DNA from: Acanthacorydalis orientalis
Taxonomy: Eukaryota > Arthropoda > Insecta > Megaloptera > Corydalidae
Direction of reading: 5' to 3'
Length of the DNA: 64,000 nucleotides
Assembly (NCBI GenBank): GCA_034766995.1
Contig: CM068313.1
Span: forward strand, 6,911,461-6,975,460
Each line of letters opens with the position of its first letter. The first letter of the stretch is position 1. The notes below the pieces were generated by a model. That model was not told the origin of the DNA. It ran no database searches and saw only the letters and a list, made by a program, of their open reading frames with translations. The position numbers were made by a program, and so were the translations under genes. Below, piece after piece: positions 1 through 12,818 of the stretch.

Positions 1-420
1 TAACCTTAACATTTAAAAATAGTATATATCTTAACCAACCAGTTGGTGTAATCTCACAAAGCAGTAGTGAATACGATGGCGTCCAAAACGCAACACATTA
101 GTCATTGTATTCCATTTTCGCATTCCAGTTGAAAAAAATGCAGCCAAAACTGCGGGAATTATTAATTCAGCTTTGAGGGAAAGTGTTGTGATGCATAAAA
201 CATGCGAAGAATACTAAAACAGTGGAAGAAGTCCGAAAATGTATTACGAATTTATCGACTCAAAACAACCATCTTTTTTGACAAGGGATTCGTTAATCGC
301 ACAACAGATAGAACAAACTTATATAAAATAATGGAGGACATTTTGTGTGTTGACATGTATTCCATTTTTCTGTAAATAATCTTTTTCTAGAAAAAAGCAC
401 GGAATTAATGTATACACCTA

Positions 421-421
<1 letters not shown>
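1..421 (+). mobile_element. Internally deleted mariner derivative, left end outside window
   Basis: This is a relic mariner in which the start of a transposase frame is joined directly to its end. Around 79-215 the frame reads MASKTQHIRH, typical of a mariner N-terminus, and then decays. Around 262-345 the reading QNNHLF, GIR, NNGGHFV matches the conserved mariner C-terminal tail. The catalytic core is missing. The right terminus at 391-421, read inward as ttaggtgtatacattaattc, is homologous to the left terminal repeat of the complete copy at 38792-39270. By comparison with that copy about 100 bp of the left end lie before the window. A (TA)n array follows at once. Stops and frameshifts make it non-coding. 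Confidence 0.8.

Positions 422-423
<2 letters not shown>

Positions 424-488
<65 letters not shown>
424..488. repeat. (TA)n microsatellite
   Basis: Near-pure TA array with one G interruption, abutting the right end of the deleted mariner. Mariners insert at TA, so the array may have been the target. Confidence 0.95.
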
Positions 489-489
<1 letters not shown>

Positions 490-781
490 AGGGAGGGTCC
501 GCCCCCTACTCGCTTTGCTCGTCAAACTCCGGGCTCGCTGCGCTCGCCCCCTTTTCAATTATTAGCATATACATGTAACCGAATTAAACAATAAGCATAG
601 TTAGGTATCATAGAAATCTTGATCCAAATAAATAAGTCGATGACATGATTTTTTTTTGTGGATAATTTTGATTTTATATTAATAGATAGAAGAGAGATAA
701 ACATATTTGGGTACCATAGAAACTTCGTTCCAAATAAATAAGTTGATGTCATGGAATTTTTATTTTTAGCGGATAATTTTG

Positions 782-783
<2 letters not shown>

Positions 784-839
<56 letters not shown>
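784..839. repeat. (TA)n microsatellite
   Basis: Uninterrupted TA array of about 28 units, ending in a short cagatatagatata tail. Confidence 0.95.
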
Positions 840-843
<4 letters not shown>

Positions 844-1309
844 TATAGATATATCAAATCCACAAACGAAACCAATTTATGTGAATTTCAATTAGAATTT
901 AATTCAACTCTATTTACATTATATTACTTGCTATAACTCCAATCTCTGAAAAGAATAAATTTCTCTTATTGTGTATAGCTACTATCATTCTTTACGAATA
1001 AAGTGAAAAAAATATCATTGTGCTGAAATGAAAACCAATACCGAGATAGATATATATTTATGTGAACAAGGTTTATAGCTACTACTAAAGAAATTAGTAA
1101 TAAAAACAAATTGTTCATTAAATATTTCTACATTTTGTAACTTCAAGTGAACTATTTAATTGATAATAATCAGTTAAAGGTTATAAAAATTCATAATACT
1201 CGTATATAATTTGAGAGAAAAGTTGTTTCTGAATGATTTTGTAGATCAAGTCGATATGAAATTAATAATTATATATTATTTACTTAACAACTGTTACATA
1301 TTTAACTAG

Positions 1310-1311
<2 letters not shown>

Positions 1312-1347
<36 letters not shown>

Positions 1348-1374
1348 TTATATATATATATATATATATATATG
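1312..1374. repeat. (TA)n microsatellite, interrupted
   Basis: Two TA blocks separated by tacatattta near position 1341. Confidence 0.95.
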
Positions 1375-2585
1375 CATATTTTAAAAATGTTTAAAATTAA
1401 GATATTTAATAAACAGTATTTTAGTATTTACTAATTTGACATGAGAACAAAAATAAAGATAATGTCTGTCTTCAAAGGAAAGAATTAAATTTTTAAGATG
1501 ATTTAAAATAATAATTGCATAAATTATGTATCATTCTTTTTAATATCATAGTTTATTTCTATAAAAAAATAAAAGAGATCACTAATGATGTGATTATTTC
1601 TATAAAAACAATAAGTTTTCTTGAATGTAATTTAGATGTCTTCAGCAATTTAAATTCAATTTTTGAAAATGACAAGTGTTCTATCTTTAATTATATTAAT
1701 TTTTAAAACGAATTTAAACAATAGAATAATTTAAAAAAATATAATCTTTCCATACCAATTTATTAACCTGCGTAAGAAATTCATATATCTTTATTTTTTC
1801 TCTAATATTGTCAGTGGCGTAACTTTAAATGTTCATCGTATAAACGAAGTATTAAAAAATATATCACTCTATTTACGAATCTAATAAAATAAATCAAGTT
1901 AAAAATATATTTAACATATTTAGTAAATATATATTTCATACAATTCTTTATTTTCTACTGTTTGATTCCCGTTAAAACAGATATTTAATTCTTTTCGGTC
2001 TCTTTAATGTAACGAACAGTTAAAAAAAAAACATAATAGTTTCATCATTGAACATCATTAGTTTTAAATAATACTGATGACACATTCAAAACAAAATACT
2101 TTAATATATTTACCTTCTCCAAAATTAAATAAACATCTTCTCCATTTTTTTTTATTAATATATAAAGTATAAACTCAAATTTAACTTTAAAATAAAGTAC
2201 TACAATTAATTCCGTTTACAAATATGAAATTAATTTTAATTTGTTAATATTCTTTATGAAATATTTTAAAACAACAGTCAATCGTTTATGTATTTTTTTC
2301 AGTAAACGAATTAAATTTAATCTCAAATAGCTAGACTGCAATACATCCAAGTTTTAATGAAGATGACAAGTAGTACAAGTACATTGTAAGTAAAAACAAC
2401 ATACAAATCAATTTTTACAAATTAATGTTTAGTATAAAATTTGAAATACATTTTCGTTTAAAAATAAATATTTGTTTACACAAAAAGGAATCAACACATG
2501 TTAGAAAGTTTATATATATATATAAATATATATAAACCACAAAAGGATTGTTCCTTTATAATGAGAACAGTAGAGAACCCTAGGC

Positions 2586-2586
<1 letters not shown>

Positions 2587-2642
<56 letters not shown>
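2587..2642. repeat. (TA)n microsatellite
   Basis: Pure TA array. A short (CA)n tract of about 9 units lies nearby at 2743-2760. Confidence 0.95.
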
Positions 2643-2645
<3 letters not shown>

Positions 2646-3063
2646 TTTTTTACCATTTATGCAACATCGAATCGCGACAATATTTAAAACGAACATGTGC
2701 ACACTGTTACGGCAATGTATTCAATTACGTCATATCGTTTAAATACACACACACACACACGCGTTCAATTTTCAAGAACTGCAAATTGCTCAACTGAGTT
2801 TACCTTGTTCAAAGTACATATGTTCGCGTACAGGTAATCTATGGTCAATATTTCTAAGGTTGTTTGTGATGTGAACTGTCATACATTGCTGAATATATTA
2901 ACTTCAATGAAGTAAATAGACATTCAAATACACATACGAAACGATCGAACATAGTTATTAAAATTCTTTTTCAAGTTTTCAATTATCTTGAATCACTCGT
3001 TTCTTTTTTTATATACGTGCCATACTTTTAACTTCAATTTCTCTAATTGAATTAGAATTTTTA

Positions 3064-3066
<3 letters not shown>

Positions 3067-3146
<80 letters not shown>
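3067..3146. repeat. (TA)n microsatellite, interrupted
   Basis: About 80 bp of TA units with two tatatg variants near 3109-3116. Confidence 0.95.
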
Positions 3147-3148
<2 letters not shown>

Positions 3149-3751
3149 CCTAAAAAATTTAGAAAATTAGGTTTTAATAGAAACTAAAATCCTATAACCG
3201 AAATTAAAATAAACTATAAACTACACAGAAATGTAGTTTCATATAAAATATTTTCTATTAAGAGCACAGAGTTTTGTTATTATTTTTATTAAAGAATTAC
3301 TTCAAAAAAAATACACAAAACTATACACAAATTTCATAAAGAAAATCAGCTTTTGAAACTGTCGATATTTTCACTGTTGCTAAAAAATATACATATATGA
3401 ATCCATCTAAAAAAATATTACATGGAGATAAAGCATATTATCAATATTTATAAAACCATTCAATAGGCAATAAATAATATTTTATTTTATGTTTTTTGTG
3501 CTCTTTCAAAACATTTTCAAGAAAAAAAAATAAAAATCGTCAATCGTCAACCGTATTTATGTCCCTCATAAGTACACGCTTTTGTGCGACCTTTAAAGGA
3601 TCGAAAAGGATAAGAGGATAAGAATAGATTTCTCATAAAACTTTAACATATAATGCTCTTACGATAATGTTCTCGATACCATTACAAATTCTAAAAAATC
3701 TGTCATAAAATAGCGAATGATGTAAATCTCTTTTTCATATTCGCGTTCGTG

Positions 3752-3754
<3 letters not shown>

Positions 3755-3795
<41 letters not shown>
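3755..3795. repeat. (TA)n microsatellite
   Basis: TA array of about 20 units. Confidence 0.95.
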
Positions 3796-3800
<5 letters not shown>

Positions 3801-4630
3801 AAAGAAATGAGTCTTATCTGTAGAAAAAATCCAACAGAAACAACAATCCAATGATTACATCAAAACATCAAGAATAAGTATCGTACATACTCTACGTGAT
3901 TTATGATTCAATACACTTTGTTAAAAGACGTAGATAATGCATAACAATGTTGTATATCAAAAGTATGCTCTATTTGTTATATTCTTGTCATCATTCGGCC
4001 AGAACATAGTTAAACATCTCTTGAAATGAAAGAGAAAATGTTAAAATGTTTGAAACAGGTTTTATACACATACCATCAGACTTCATCAATCCATACTGAA
4101 TGAAATCTTGTCCATGAACCCCCTATTCATATCTGACAGCAGCCATGCTGTTCGATGTCATTCCACCAAATTGGCGAATTTATAATTAGCGCACGAATAA
4201 AAATTATCAGTTTGCAAAAATTCAGTTCGATAGCCTCTCATGACTACATTGACAGTTCAACGGTGTGTTTTAGTTTCTTACTAGAATAACTTGACATTTT
4301 TTAGAATTAATTTTAAATTATACGATATTTTTAAATAAGATATAATATTTCAAGACTAATAAATTCAAAAATATTAAGATACACTTTTGATCACGTTGAA
4401 TAATAAAATATTTAATAAATAAAACCAGTTTATTTAATTATATAAACATGTTATTAAACTATAGGAGATTATTAAAAAGAGCCTTACTTATATTTGACAC
4501 ATACACTTCAAAAATATTTGTCACAGTACTAAAAGTTGAAAATAATAAAAAAATATAAAAAGAAACATAATATGCTAGCAAAAATACAAATATTGAATTA
4601 AAAGCTAGTAAATGTTTTGATATTTTCTAC

Positions 4631-4633
<3 letters not shown>

Positions 4634-4678
<45 letters not shown>
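4634..4678. repeat. (TA)n microsatellite
   Basis: TA array of about 22 units. Confidence 0.95.
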
Positions 4679-4680
<2 letters not shown>

Positions 4681-5025
4681 CTATGTCTTTATTAAGTAAA
4701 AACATTCATAACGGACGAATAAAAAAACTATTGCCTCTGTTTGTATTAAAAATAATTTTATCTTCAAACCTTTATAATAATTTAGAAGCGAGTATTTTCT
4801 GAATGTTTGCAACTCTCTTCAAGACAATGTTCTTAAACGGGCACTGAGAGGTCATGAAGGATGGGGAAGTAGGCGTTGAATGGCCTGGCATGATAGTTGG
4901 ATATGGATATTGTACTCTGCTAGACTAGTTTATAAATATATTAAAATAGAGACATGATTTCATGTACATATTTTTGTAAAATAATGATAGATATTTTACG
5001 TGGCTATAATATATTAAAGACTTTG

Positions 5026-5028
<3 letters not shown>

Positions 5029-5078
<50 letters not shown>

Positions 5079-5083
5079 ATATG

Positions 5084-5124
<41 letters not shown>

Positions 5125-5155
5125 ATATGTATATATATATACACATACATATATT
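5029..5155. repeat. Compound (TA)n(TG)n microsatellite
   Basis: Alternating blocks of TA and TG (tgtgtgtgtg at 5066-5078 and 5104-5124), ending in acacatacatat. The TG blocks look like point-mutated TA units that then expanded. Confidence 0.95.
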
Positions 5156-6272
5156 AAAAAAGCAATGGTTGTTATTCCTACGTAATAAATTATTAACATT
5201 CATGATAAAAATAAAAATTAAAAATATGAATATGAAAAATAATTTTAAAAAATCCGCCGTGACGTTCATAAGTTTGCACTTATCGGTTCATACAATTGTC
5301 ATTCATAAAAAAAGCATATACATCTATCAAATTCTTTGAAAGATCCAATACTGGAAATCATTATTCAAATAAAATATAATTCTGAAAACAGCATTGATTC
5401 AGCGCACGGATAATCCGTGGAATCACTCCCGTTTATTATGCAAGAAATCATAGATACGTTTAAACCAAACAAAAATTCAGTCATCCGTTCGTTATGAGAG
5501 TGATTTAACGTGTGTGTGCGTCTGACTCAATTTAATTATCATTTATAGAGAACAAGGAAGTAACACGAAAAAAAATTTATATCTTACCCACACATTAAGG
5601 AATTTATGTAATGCAGTTGTCACCTAACATCTCAGATTATTTTCAACTCCTACGGACTTGATATTTCATGAATATTTCGAAATATATATTTTAATATTTA
5701 TGATGTCGTTAATATCTATTCAACTAGGCACCGGTGCTCTCAATACAGGTTGATGTAAATTATTTCACATCCATTGAACATTGTGTTCGTTCGTAATGAT
5801 GTAATAAAAAAAAATATATAAATATATCTATAGTAACACTTAATACACATTCTTGAATTGTTTCTCGTAAGTATATTTGTAAATATACGGAAAATGTTAT
5901 TGGATATTAACAAGCACTGTATGTTTCACTGCACGATGTTAACAATCAGAAAAACAAAAACATTTGATGTTTTGTAAAACAAACAGATGTATGTTGATCT
6001 TTTTTTAGTAGCATAATTGTATTTATATTTTTAGATACATTTAAATCGTTTTGTGTTGCTATATTCATTCAATTTTTCTTAGTAAATAAAAACTTGAAAA
6101 TTTCTTTTAGATATATTTTATAAATTATGTAACTTACATGACAATGCATTCGTTTGCTATTGCCTATTTGAAATGCAATGAATTCATATTATATAAACTT
6201 GTTGAAGTATTTTCTAAGAAATATTTTAATGTTTGAAATTTAACTACGTATTTGATATATATGTATATGTTC

Positions 6273-6738
<466 letters not shown>

Positions 6739-7828
6739 TATATGAATATATAAACTCCAAACATATGCTTTTAAGTATATGGAAATATAAAAATATATGG
6801 AAGGTTTGAAATCTTATTCATATTCTGTAATACAAATTTCACACATTTTGAACTAAAAATTAGATTCATTTTTTTCAATAATCATATTAAATTTTAGCAA
6901 TAAGGTTGTGATATCTATGCTGAAAAATATATGTGGATAAAATAAATGTTTGCTACTCTTCAAGATCAGTAAACGATATTAAGATCACAGGTGTGTCAAA
7001 AAAATGTTTAATATTTTTTGATTAATGTATAAATCTAGAAATATTTCTGGATGCTTCACAATAATTAAGACCTAATGATAAATTATCAACCTAGTCTTAA
7101 ATATAAAGAACACCCAAGACACTCATATTCATTCGACAGTTAGGTTTTGACAATTTAATTCATTTTTATCGTGTAAAAACTACAAAAATATATTCTTCTA
7201 TCGCGATACAAAAGAATTAAGACTATGTATAAAAAATTAAAAATTGTTGAAAGAAATGTATATAACAATCATGTAAAAAATATTATAAAAGATAAAACAG
7301 GAATTTTATATGAAAATATGCTGATATAGAAATAAATCACTAGGCAATCAAAAAGATTGGTAGATAATAAAAAAGGAGCAACATATGTAATAATTCACTC
7401 GCGAAGAAGAACCATAGCATTTTTTAGAACTGGATATAGAATATTAAAAAAGAAAGATGGAACAATTGCTGTATGTAAAAGAAGAGAATTAAGTATTATT
7501 TCACACATAATTGCAAAGAAACAGAAAACATAAATCAAATATAGAAATAAGTAAAAACTAAACGGGATAAATTTAGTAAAAATAAAAAAAAATGAAGAAT
7601 ACACGAATGAAAATGTCCATGGCATAATCCCTCATATTAATCGAAGCAATCATGGGCAAAATTAAATCAAAAATCAAGAAAGACTAATGTGAGTACAAGA
7701 TAATACATTGTAAAGTAACCAATTTTCTATTACATTTATTGATTAATTATGTATTATTTCCGTATTAATAAAATTTAAATCTAAATTAAAATTAGATATA
7801 GATGTCAACATTTCATACAATTTATTAT

Positions 7829-7834
7829 TATATA

Positions 7835-7891
<57 letters not shown>
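7829..7891. repeat. (TA)n microsatellite
   Basis: TA array with one tatatttata interruption near its left end. Confidence 0.95.
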
Positions 7892-7895
<4 letters not shown>

Positions 7896-8129
7896 GACTT
7901 ACCTCAAATAAATTAAAATTTCTGGATTAGAACATTAATTTAATACACTACACTTCACAGGGTCCAATTATAAATTCAAAAACTAAATTCATAAATTGGC
8001 ATCACTTGTATGAATCGTCGGGTCGGGAAAAAAGTGTGAAAATTCTACAAAAGCAATTATTATATTTTTTTCTCGGTAAGTCGATACGATACATGCACTA
8101 TGCCGTTCATTCAATTGAAATATACACGA

Positions 8130-8720
8130 AGTACGTGCTCAGTATTTAAATTCGACGATTAATTAGAAAAACAAATCGGCCGCTCGTACCGATAGAAAAT
8201 AATAAACGGACATGTGGCGGTGGTGCAAAAAATATACGCGATTCGCAGAAAACATCGATTCGGCGTGACGGCCGATCGTTACGTTTCCATTTCAATTGAA
8301 GAATACGAATATGTCGTGCAATACAATCGAACGAATACAACAATGTGAAGAACGCGTGGCGTAAAAGAATAAGAAAACACGCACATACGTAAGACGCACG
8401 CACGTCGCGACTGACTGTACGTTGCCGATCAACAAGTGTCCCGGGCGCAATCTGCCTCGCCGATATTTCTTTACCAATCGCGATCGGTACCGCCTAAACA
8501 GACCGACTGACGTTATTAAATGTACGTATATACAATATATTCGGCGTACATATGACCAGTTGTCTGCAGAGACTCGATATAAACACACACTTATGATAAA
8601 TACACGTGCAGGTGAGATTTGCCGCGACCGGTTCAATGTCATAAGGCCGATTCGGCCACATTTGTGTTTATACTCGGGTGTTTTTTTTTCAACTCCTCTC
8701 TAGCACGCTCGGCTCTATGT
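8130..8720. promoter_or_regulatory. CpG-rich island, possible promoter or noncoding exon
   Basis: This roughly 590-bp stretch is far richer in C+G and in CpG than its surroundings (runs such as cggccgctcgtaccgat and gtgacggccgatcgttacg). Both strands happen to be open for 85-116 codons, but the frames overlap one another, are Arg/Tyr/Ile rich and match no family I recognise, so I read them as a side effect of composition. In insects such islands often mark promoters or first noncoding exons of long developmental genes. That is inference; no TATA box or splice site clinches it. Confidence 0.4.
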
Positions 8721-9046
8721 TTGTTTTGATTAAATCTGAAGGTGTACCTTGAATAAGTTCGATGTAGAAATATAAAAGAGATGTTGAATACAAAATCAGT
8801 TTTTGTTTTTAATTTACATCAGTAGTCGGCAATGTTGTTCATCTACTTCTTTTTATGCAAACAGATTGAAGAATAAGTCTATTCGTTTGTATAAACATTA
8901 AATATAGAACTGTTTTATTGCCACTTACATTTTATGTGTAATTTTTGTACAACGAAAATTGAAAAGTAAAGTAGCACACTGTAAAGTTGTAAGGTTTCCT
9001 AAAAAAAAATTTAATGACACAATACAGTTCAAATACTGCGGTTAAA

Positions 9047-9295
9047 CACACTTTCGTAAATTAATTCTTTTTCACACCACACACCATAAACATATTTTCT
9101 GATAAAAAATTATTCAATACTTTTACTCAGAGCGCCAAGGTGCAGAAAAATCTGTATATGAGGCTCTAAAGATAATGGCATCGCTATTAAATACATGTAA
9201 GCAATAATAAGAAATTATCAATAAAAATTTATTAGATATTTTTGATCAGAAAAATGTATTGTTTGTGGGGTGAAAAAATAAATCAATTGTGAAAA
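9047..9295. repeat. Fold-back (long inverted repeat) element, copy A
   Basis: Left arm (around 9061-9115, tttttcacaccacacac then ataaacatattttctgat) is the inverse of the right arm (around 9236-9295, gatcagaaaaatg, then tgtttgtggggtgaaaaaa). A non-palindromic spacer lies between them. The same arms occur at 14929-15045, 16357-16610, 27873-27990 and 61443-61715, so this is a dispersed non-autonomous family. No coding capacity. Confidence 0.7.
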
Positions 9296-9399
9296 TAGTA
9301 ATAACGTATCTTTTAGAGAAGATTACACAGACAAAAATCTGTTTTACTTTTCATACTTAGTTCGTCATCTTCAATTTTTAAGCATTTAAAAAAACAGGC

Positions 9400-9607
9400 T
9401 TGAAATGTCTTTCCCTCTCTCTCATCCTCAAGGCTTTAGTTTCCATTACGAAATTTTTGGAGCCAATGTTGCTTACATTCACTAATGCTGTACGTTTACT
9501 AATTGACTCTTCGCCAAAGACAAATTTGATATTTCGAGCAGTTTCTGTTGCTTTACGTCCCAATTTAAACTCATACAACAAAATCGCGCGAATTTACTTT
9601 TTTCCAT
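9400..9607 (-). pseudogene. Mariner transposase N-terminal fragment (DNA-binding region)
   Basis: Read on the minus strand from ATG at 9607, the frame begins MEKSKF. After one frameshift it continues LLYEFKLGRKATETARNI, then VFGEESISKRTA. This is the first helix-turn-helix region of mariner transposases. A second frameshift gives HWLQKFRNGN, a stop and SLEDE, the linker to the second helix-turn-helix. The homology then ends, with no second HTH or catalytic domain. It belongs to a mariner lineage different from the two deleted copies (1-421 and 38792-39270). A dead fragment. Confidence 0.75.
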
Positions 9608-11240
9608 GACTAATTTAAGAGCTTATATTCAACAATACTACAGAATGAAAACATTAAATATAATCTGAAATCAGTAATGTTAATTTCATAATTTACAATG
9701 ATGTATCACATAACTATAACAAAAGATAACGGTAACTAGAAAAATCGACGCCAAACTTAAAATGATAAAAACCGTAATTATTCTTGCACCGACCTAATAG
9801 AATCAACAATTTAAAATCTAGGAAATGTCATTAATTCATCGTTATTAAGGAGGTAGAAACAATAGTCTTTTTTAAAGAACATATTCAATTTTATCTGAAT
9901 ATTTTTCTTTTACTTCTTGTCACAAATTTCACTGTAACAAGCAAGTGATTCTTAAATTAAACAGTTTACGTTTAAGAATTTCTCAGTATTTGAATCAATT
10001 CTTTCAAATGTTTGTATTGCTTCATTTGACCATAATTTCTTTAAAATTTTATAGAGTTCTTCTTTTTTGTTATGTTAGGATTTCCTCGTGTTTTAATATT
10101 TCTCTTTTTTATCCATATTATCAATCTTTTCCTTATTGCTCACAATCATTTAATGTAAACGCGAATTAAAAACCAATATATAAGACATGAATAGATTATA
10201 TAAAAAAAATAGACAAACAATCACTCAATACACTACTGATCGGTGTTTAATCAACTCAAAATAACTGATTGTATGAGGTTCTTGGACGTTGCGAGTCATT
10301 GATCAAACATTGAAAACAATTTCAAAAATCTTGATTTTCCTAAATATATTTCATAGTTATAAGTACAAATGATCGTAAATCGAGAGATATCTCTGTATAC
10401 TCATTTTTCCAGACTTGAATTCTTAACAAAATATTTAATTTTTGAAATGAATAATCTGAGATAATCCTTTAATAAATTTATGTCATATTTTTTTATAAAA
10501 TGACATCCTTTTATTGATATTTTTTTTTAAAAAAAAAAAACGTTTTTATCTACATTTCTAAACAGTTCAATCCCGCGCTATTTATGCTTTAAAGTCGACC
10601 GGAAGTCACGTATGAAGAGGTAAATATTCGAAAGCACCACGTTGATACAACAGAAAGATGTATATTAATATACGTTCAGGTATCACACAAGCAATAAAGT
10701 ATAGGTACGAAACAGCGTGTACTGATTATAATAAAATATTTCGTATTCTCAAAACGCGTCGACGTTTCTATATACATAGCGTACGGTTTATCCATTAGTT
10801 TGAACAAGTACACGTCGATGCGTGATTTGTGTTCAAAGGAGTAAGTCAACACGTTTCGCGAAAACAATTCAAAAGCTGTGTCGAACATCACGACATCCAA
10901 CGATAAAAATAAATCATTCAGAATTCGCACCGTCATATTCGGAGCTGCAATTTCCATTGTGACACAGCTAATAATAAAAGGTGTTGTCCTTTGAAGACAC
11001 ATCTGATAAACATCCTTTCATTGTTCTCAATCATGTACGATATGCATATTGGTGGATTATTCTAAGTATTTGCTTTTACATATGTTCAAAAGGAACATGT
11101 TCGTTATGGTGTCGAATAATGTAAATTATGTTTATTATTGTTTTCGTTCTGCTACTCGTGCATTTATTTATAAACCGTGTAAGGGACAATTGTTATTTTA
11201 ATGAATATAAGGATAATCGATTTTAATTATAATTACATTA

Positions 11241-11300
<60 letters not shown>

Positions 11301-11433
11301 TATATGAAACATTTAATTTTTTAATATATATTTCATTCAAATTCTTGAGACCAATGTTGGAACCTTTTTAATTATATGTACAAAATAAGATTATGAATTG
11401 AAAATAGACCTTACATATATATATATATATATA
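9608..11433. other. Intergenic, one unassigned open frame
   Basis: Apart from the (TA)n array at 11244-11303 the region is unremarkable to about 10560. From 10560 to 11010 base composition becomes mixed. A 108-codon minus-strand frame (11002 to 10676) is open there and is preceded by an acceptor-like ttatcag. Its predicted peptide (begins MCLQRTTPFIISC) is hydrophobic at the start but matches no family I recognise. It may be an exon of an unknown gene or chance. Confidence 0.35.
11244..11303. repeat. (TA)n microsatellite
   Basis: TA array with a single G near its right end. Confidence 0.95.
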
Positions 11434-12694
11434 CGAGGGGAGATCCAAAAGTTATCGGAAAGGGGAGAAGGGAGGGTCGGGTATACTTCTCATTAGTTAT
11501 GGTCGAACAGAGAATTCTTAATTAGTGTAAAAGCGAAATATCATTGTGCTGTCATCAGTACTCATCACGCTGTCGCCGACAGAACATCTCAACTAGAAGT
11601 AAACACAAAATCATTGAAAAAATTGAACTGCACGCTGTTGTTAATTTCTTTCTAAGAAAGGGAAAACTCCAAAAAGCGTCACGGAAAAGATGTCTGACGT
11701 TTACAGGGATCGTTCACTAAGAAAGAGCATGGTTTAAAAGTGGCATTCTCTTTTCAAACAAGGAAGAGAAGACTTGGAAGACAATTACCGCTTTGGACGC
11801 CCAGTCGAGGCAACCACCTCAGACATTATCGAAAAAATCGAAAATCTTGTATCGGAAGATGGTCGACTGAAGAAGAAACAAGTCGCAGGAATGACTGGAG
11901 TATCCGATACCACCATTGTCAGAATCTTGCATAATCATCTTAGCATGCCTAAAGTGAGTGCAAGATAGATACCGAGAATGCTTACGCCGATGCAAGAGAG
12001 GCAACGAACTGCGTGCAATCGGGAGTTTTTGGAGTTGTGTGGCGACGACTTTCGTACGATTTTGGACAGAATCGTTACCGGAGGCGAGACTTGGGTCTAT
12101 CTCTATCAACCTGAGAGCAAACCAGAGTACGTGCAGTGGCTAAAAAAAGGAGAACCCCCACCCAAGGAATTGAAGGTGTCGCAGTCAGCGAGAAAAAATA
12201 TGGTGACTGTGTTTTTAGATGCAATAGGCATTCTCTTAACTGAATACAAAGAAAATGGTGTCAGCATAACCGGAGAGAGCTACGCGAGTATTCGCCAACT
12301 TCTATGAATGGCCAAAAGAGTTATTTTTTGCAACTCAATGCTCCGGTACACCAAAGTCAGATTTCGATGGCAGCTATGGCTGAATATGGCTGCCAAGAAC
12401 TCAGCCATCCACCATATAGCCCATATCTGGCACTGACCGAGTACATTTCATTCCCAAATGTGAAGAGAGACATGAGGAGTAAAAAAATTTCAAGACGATG
12501 AAGAAGTAAATTCGGTTATTTCAGAGCATTTTTCAAGTAAATCAAAAGAATATTTTTTGAAGGTCTTGAAAAGCTCATTGAGCGTTGTAAAAAATGTATT
12601 AGTATTAAGGGAAACTATATTGAGAAATAAAAAAAATTCAGTTTAATCAGACTCTTCTTTGCCTTTTTTTAGGCGAACTTTTGAACCTTCTCTC

Positions 12695-12695
<1 letters not shown>
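11434..12695 (+). mobile_element. Full-length but inactive mariner element
   Basis: This 1262-bp element, the usual mariner size, has inverted ends. The left end is cgaggggagatccaaaagtt (11434-11453). The right end, read inward from 12695, is cgagagaaggttcaaaagtt, matching at 16 of 20 positions. It sits inside a TA microsatellite, with TA on the left and TG on the right, so the target duplication has decayed by one base. The enclosed transposase relic is described separately. Right-flank arrays at 12696-12818 continue the microsatellite that was the target. Confidence 0.92.
11600..12640 (+). pseudogene. Mariner transposase pseudogene, DD34D type
   Basis: The N-terminus (KIELHAVVNFFLRKGK) shifts frame near 11660 and continues TPKSVTEKMSDVYRD. 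A stop at about 11735 interrupts SMV/KWHSLFKQGREDL, and another follows MPKVSAR near 11966. The second helix-turn-helix reads KKKQVAGMTGVSDTTIVRIL. The catalytic core begins RMLTPMQERQRTACN. The three acidic positions of mariner DD34D enzymes have all changed: VTGGETWV has Gly for Asp, QLNAPVHQS has Leu for Asp, and LTEYISFP has Glu for Asp. The 34-residue spacing between the last two is kept. The element cannot have moved itself for a long time. Confidence 0.92.
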
Positions 12696-12782
<87 letters not shown>

Positions 12783-12818
12783 TATATATATATATATATA
12801 TTATATATATATATATAT
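12696..12818. repeat. Compound (TG)n(TA)n microsatellite
   Basis: Starts with TG units directly at the mariner terminus and passes into interrupted TA units. Confidence 0.95.

Noticed and set aside
5029..5155. Regular short repeats, considered as a CRISPR array
   Set aside because: Dinucleotide microsatellite without spacers, in a eukaryotic genome.
8146..8703. Three overlapping open frames on both strands as genes
   Set aside because: They overlap each other and match nothing known. Stop codons are rare here because the block is GC-richer.
10676..11002. Odorant receptor exon
   Set aside because: A QR-like LQRTTPF near the start recalled odorant receptors, but the typical seventh-helix pattern is absent.
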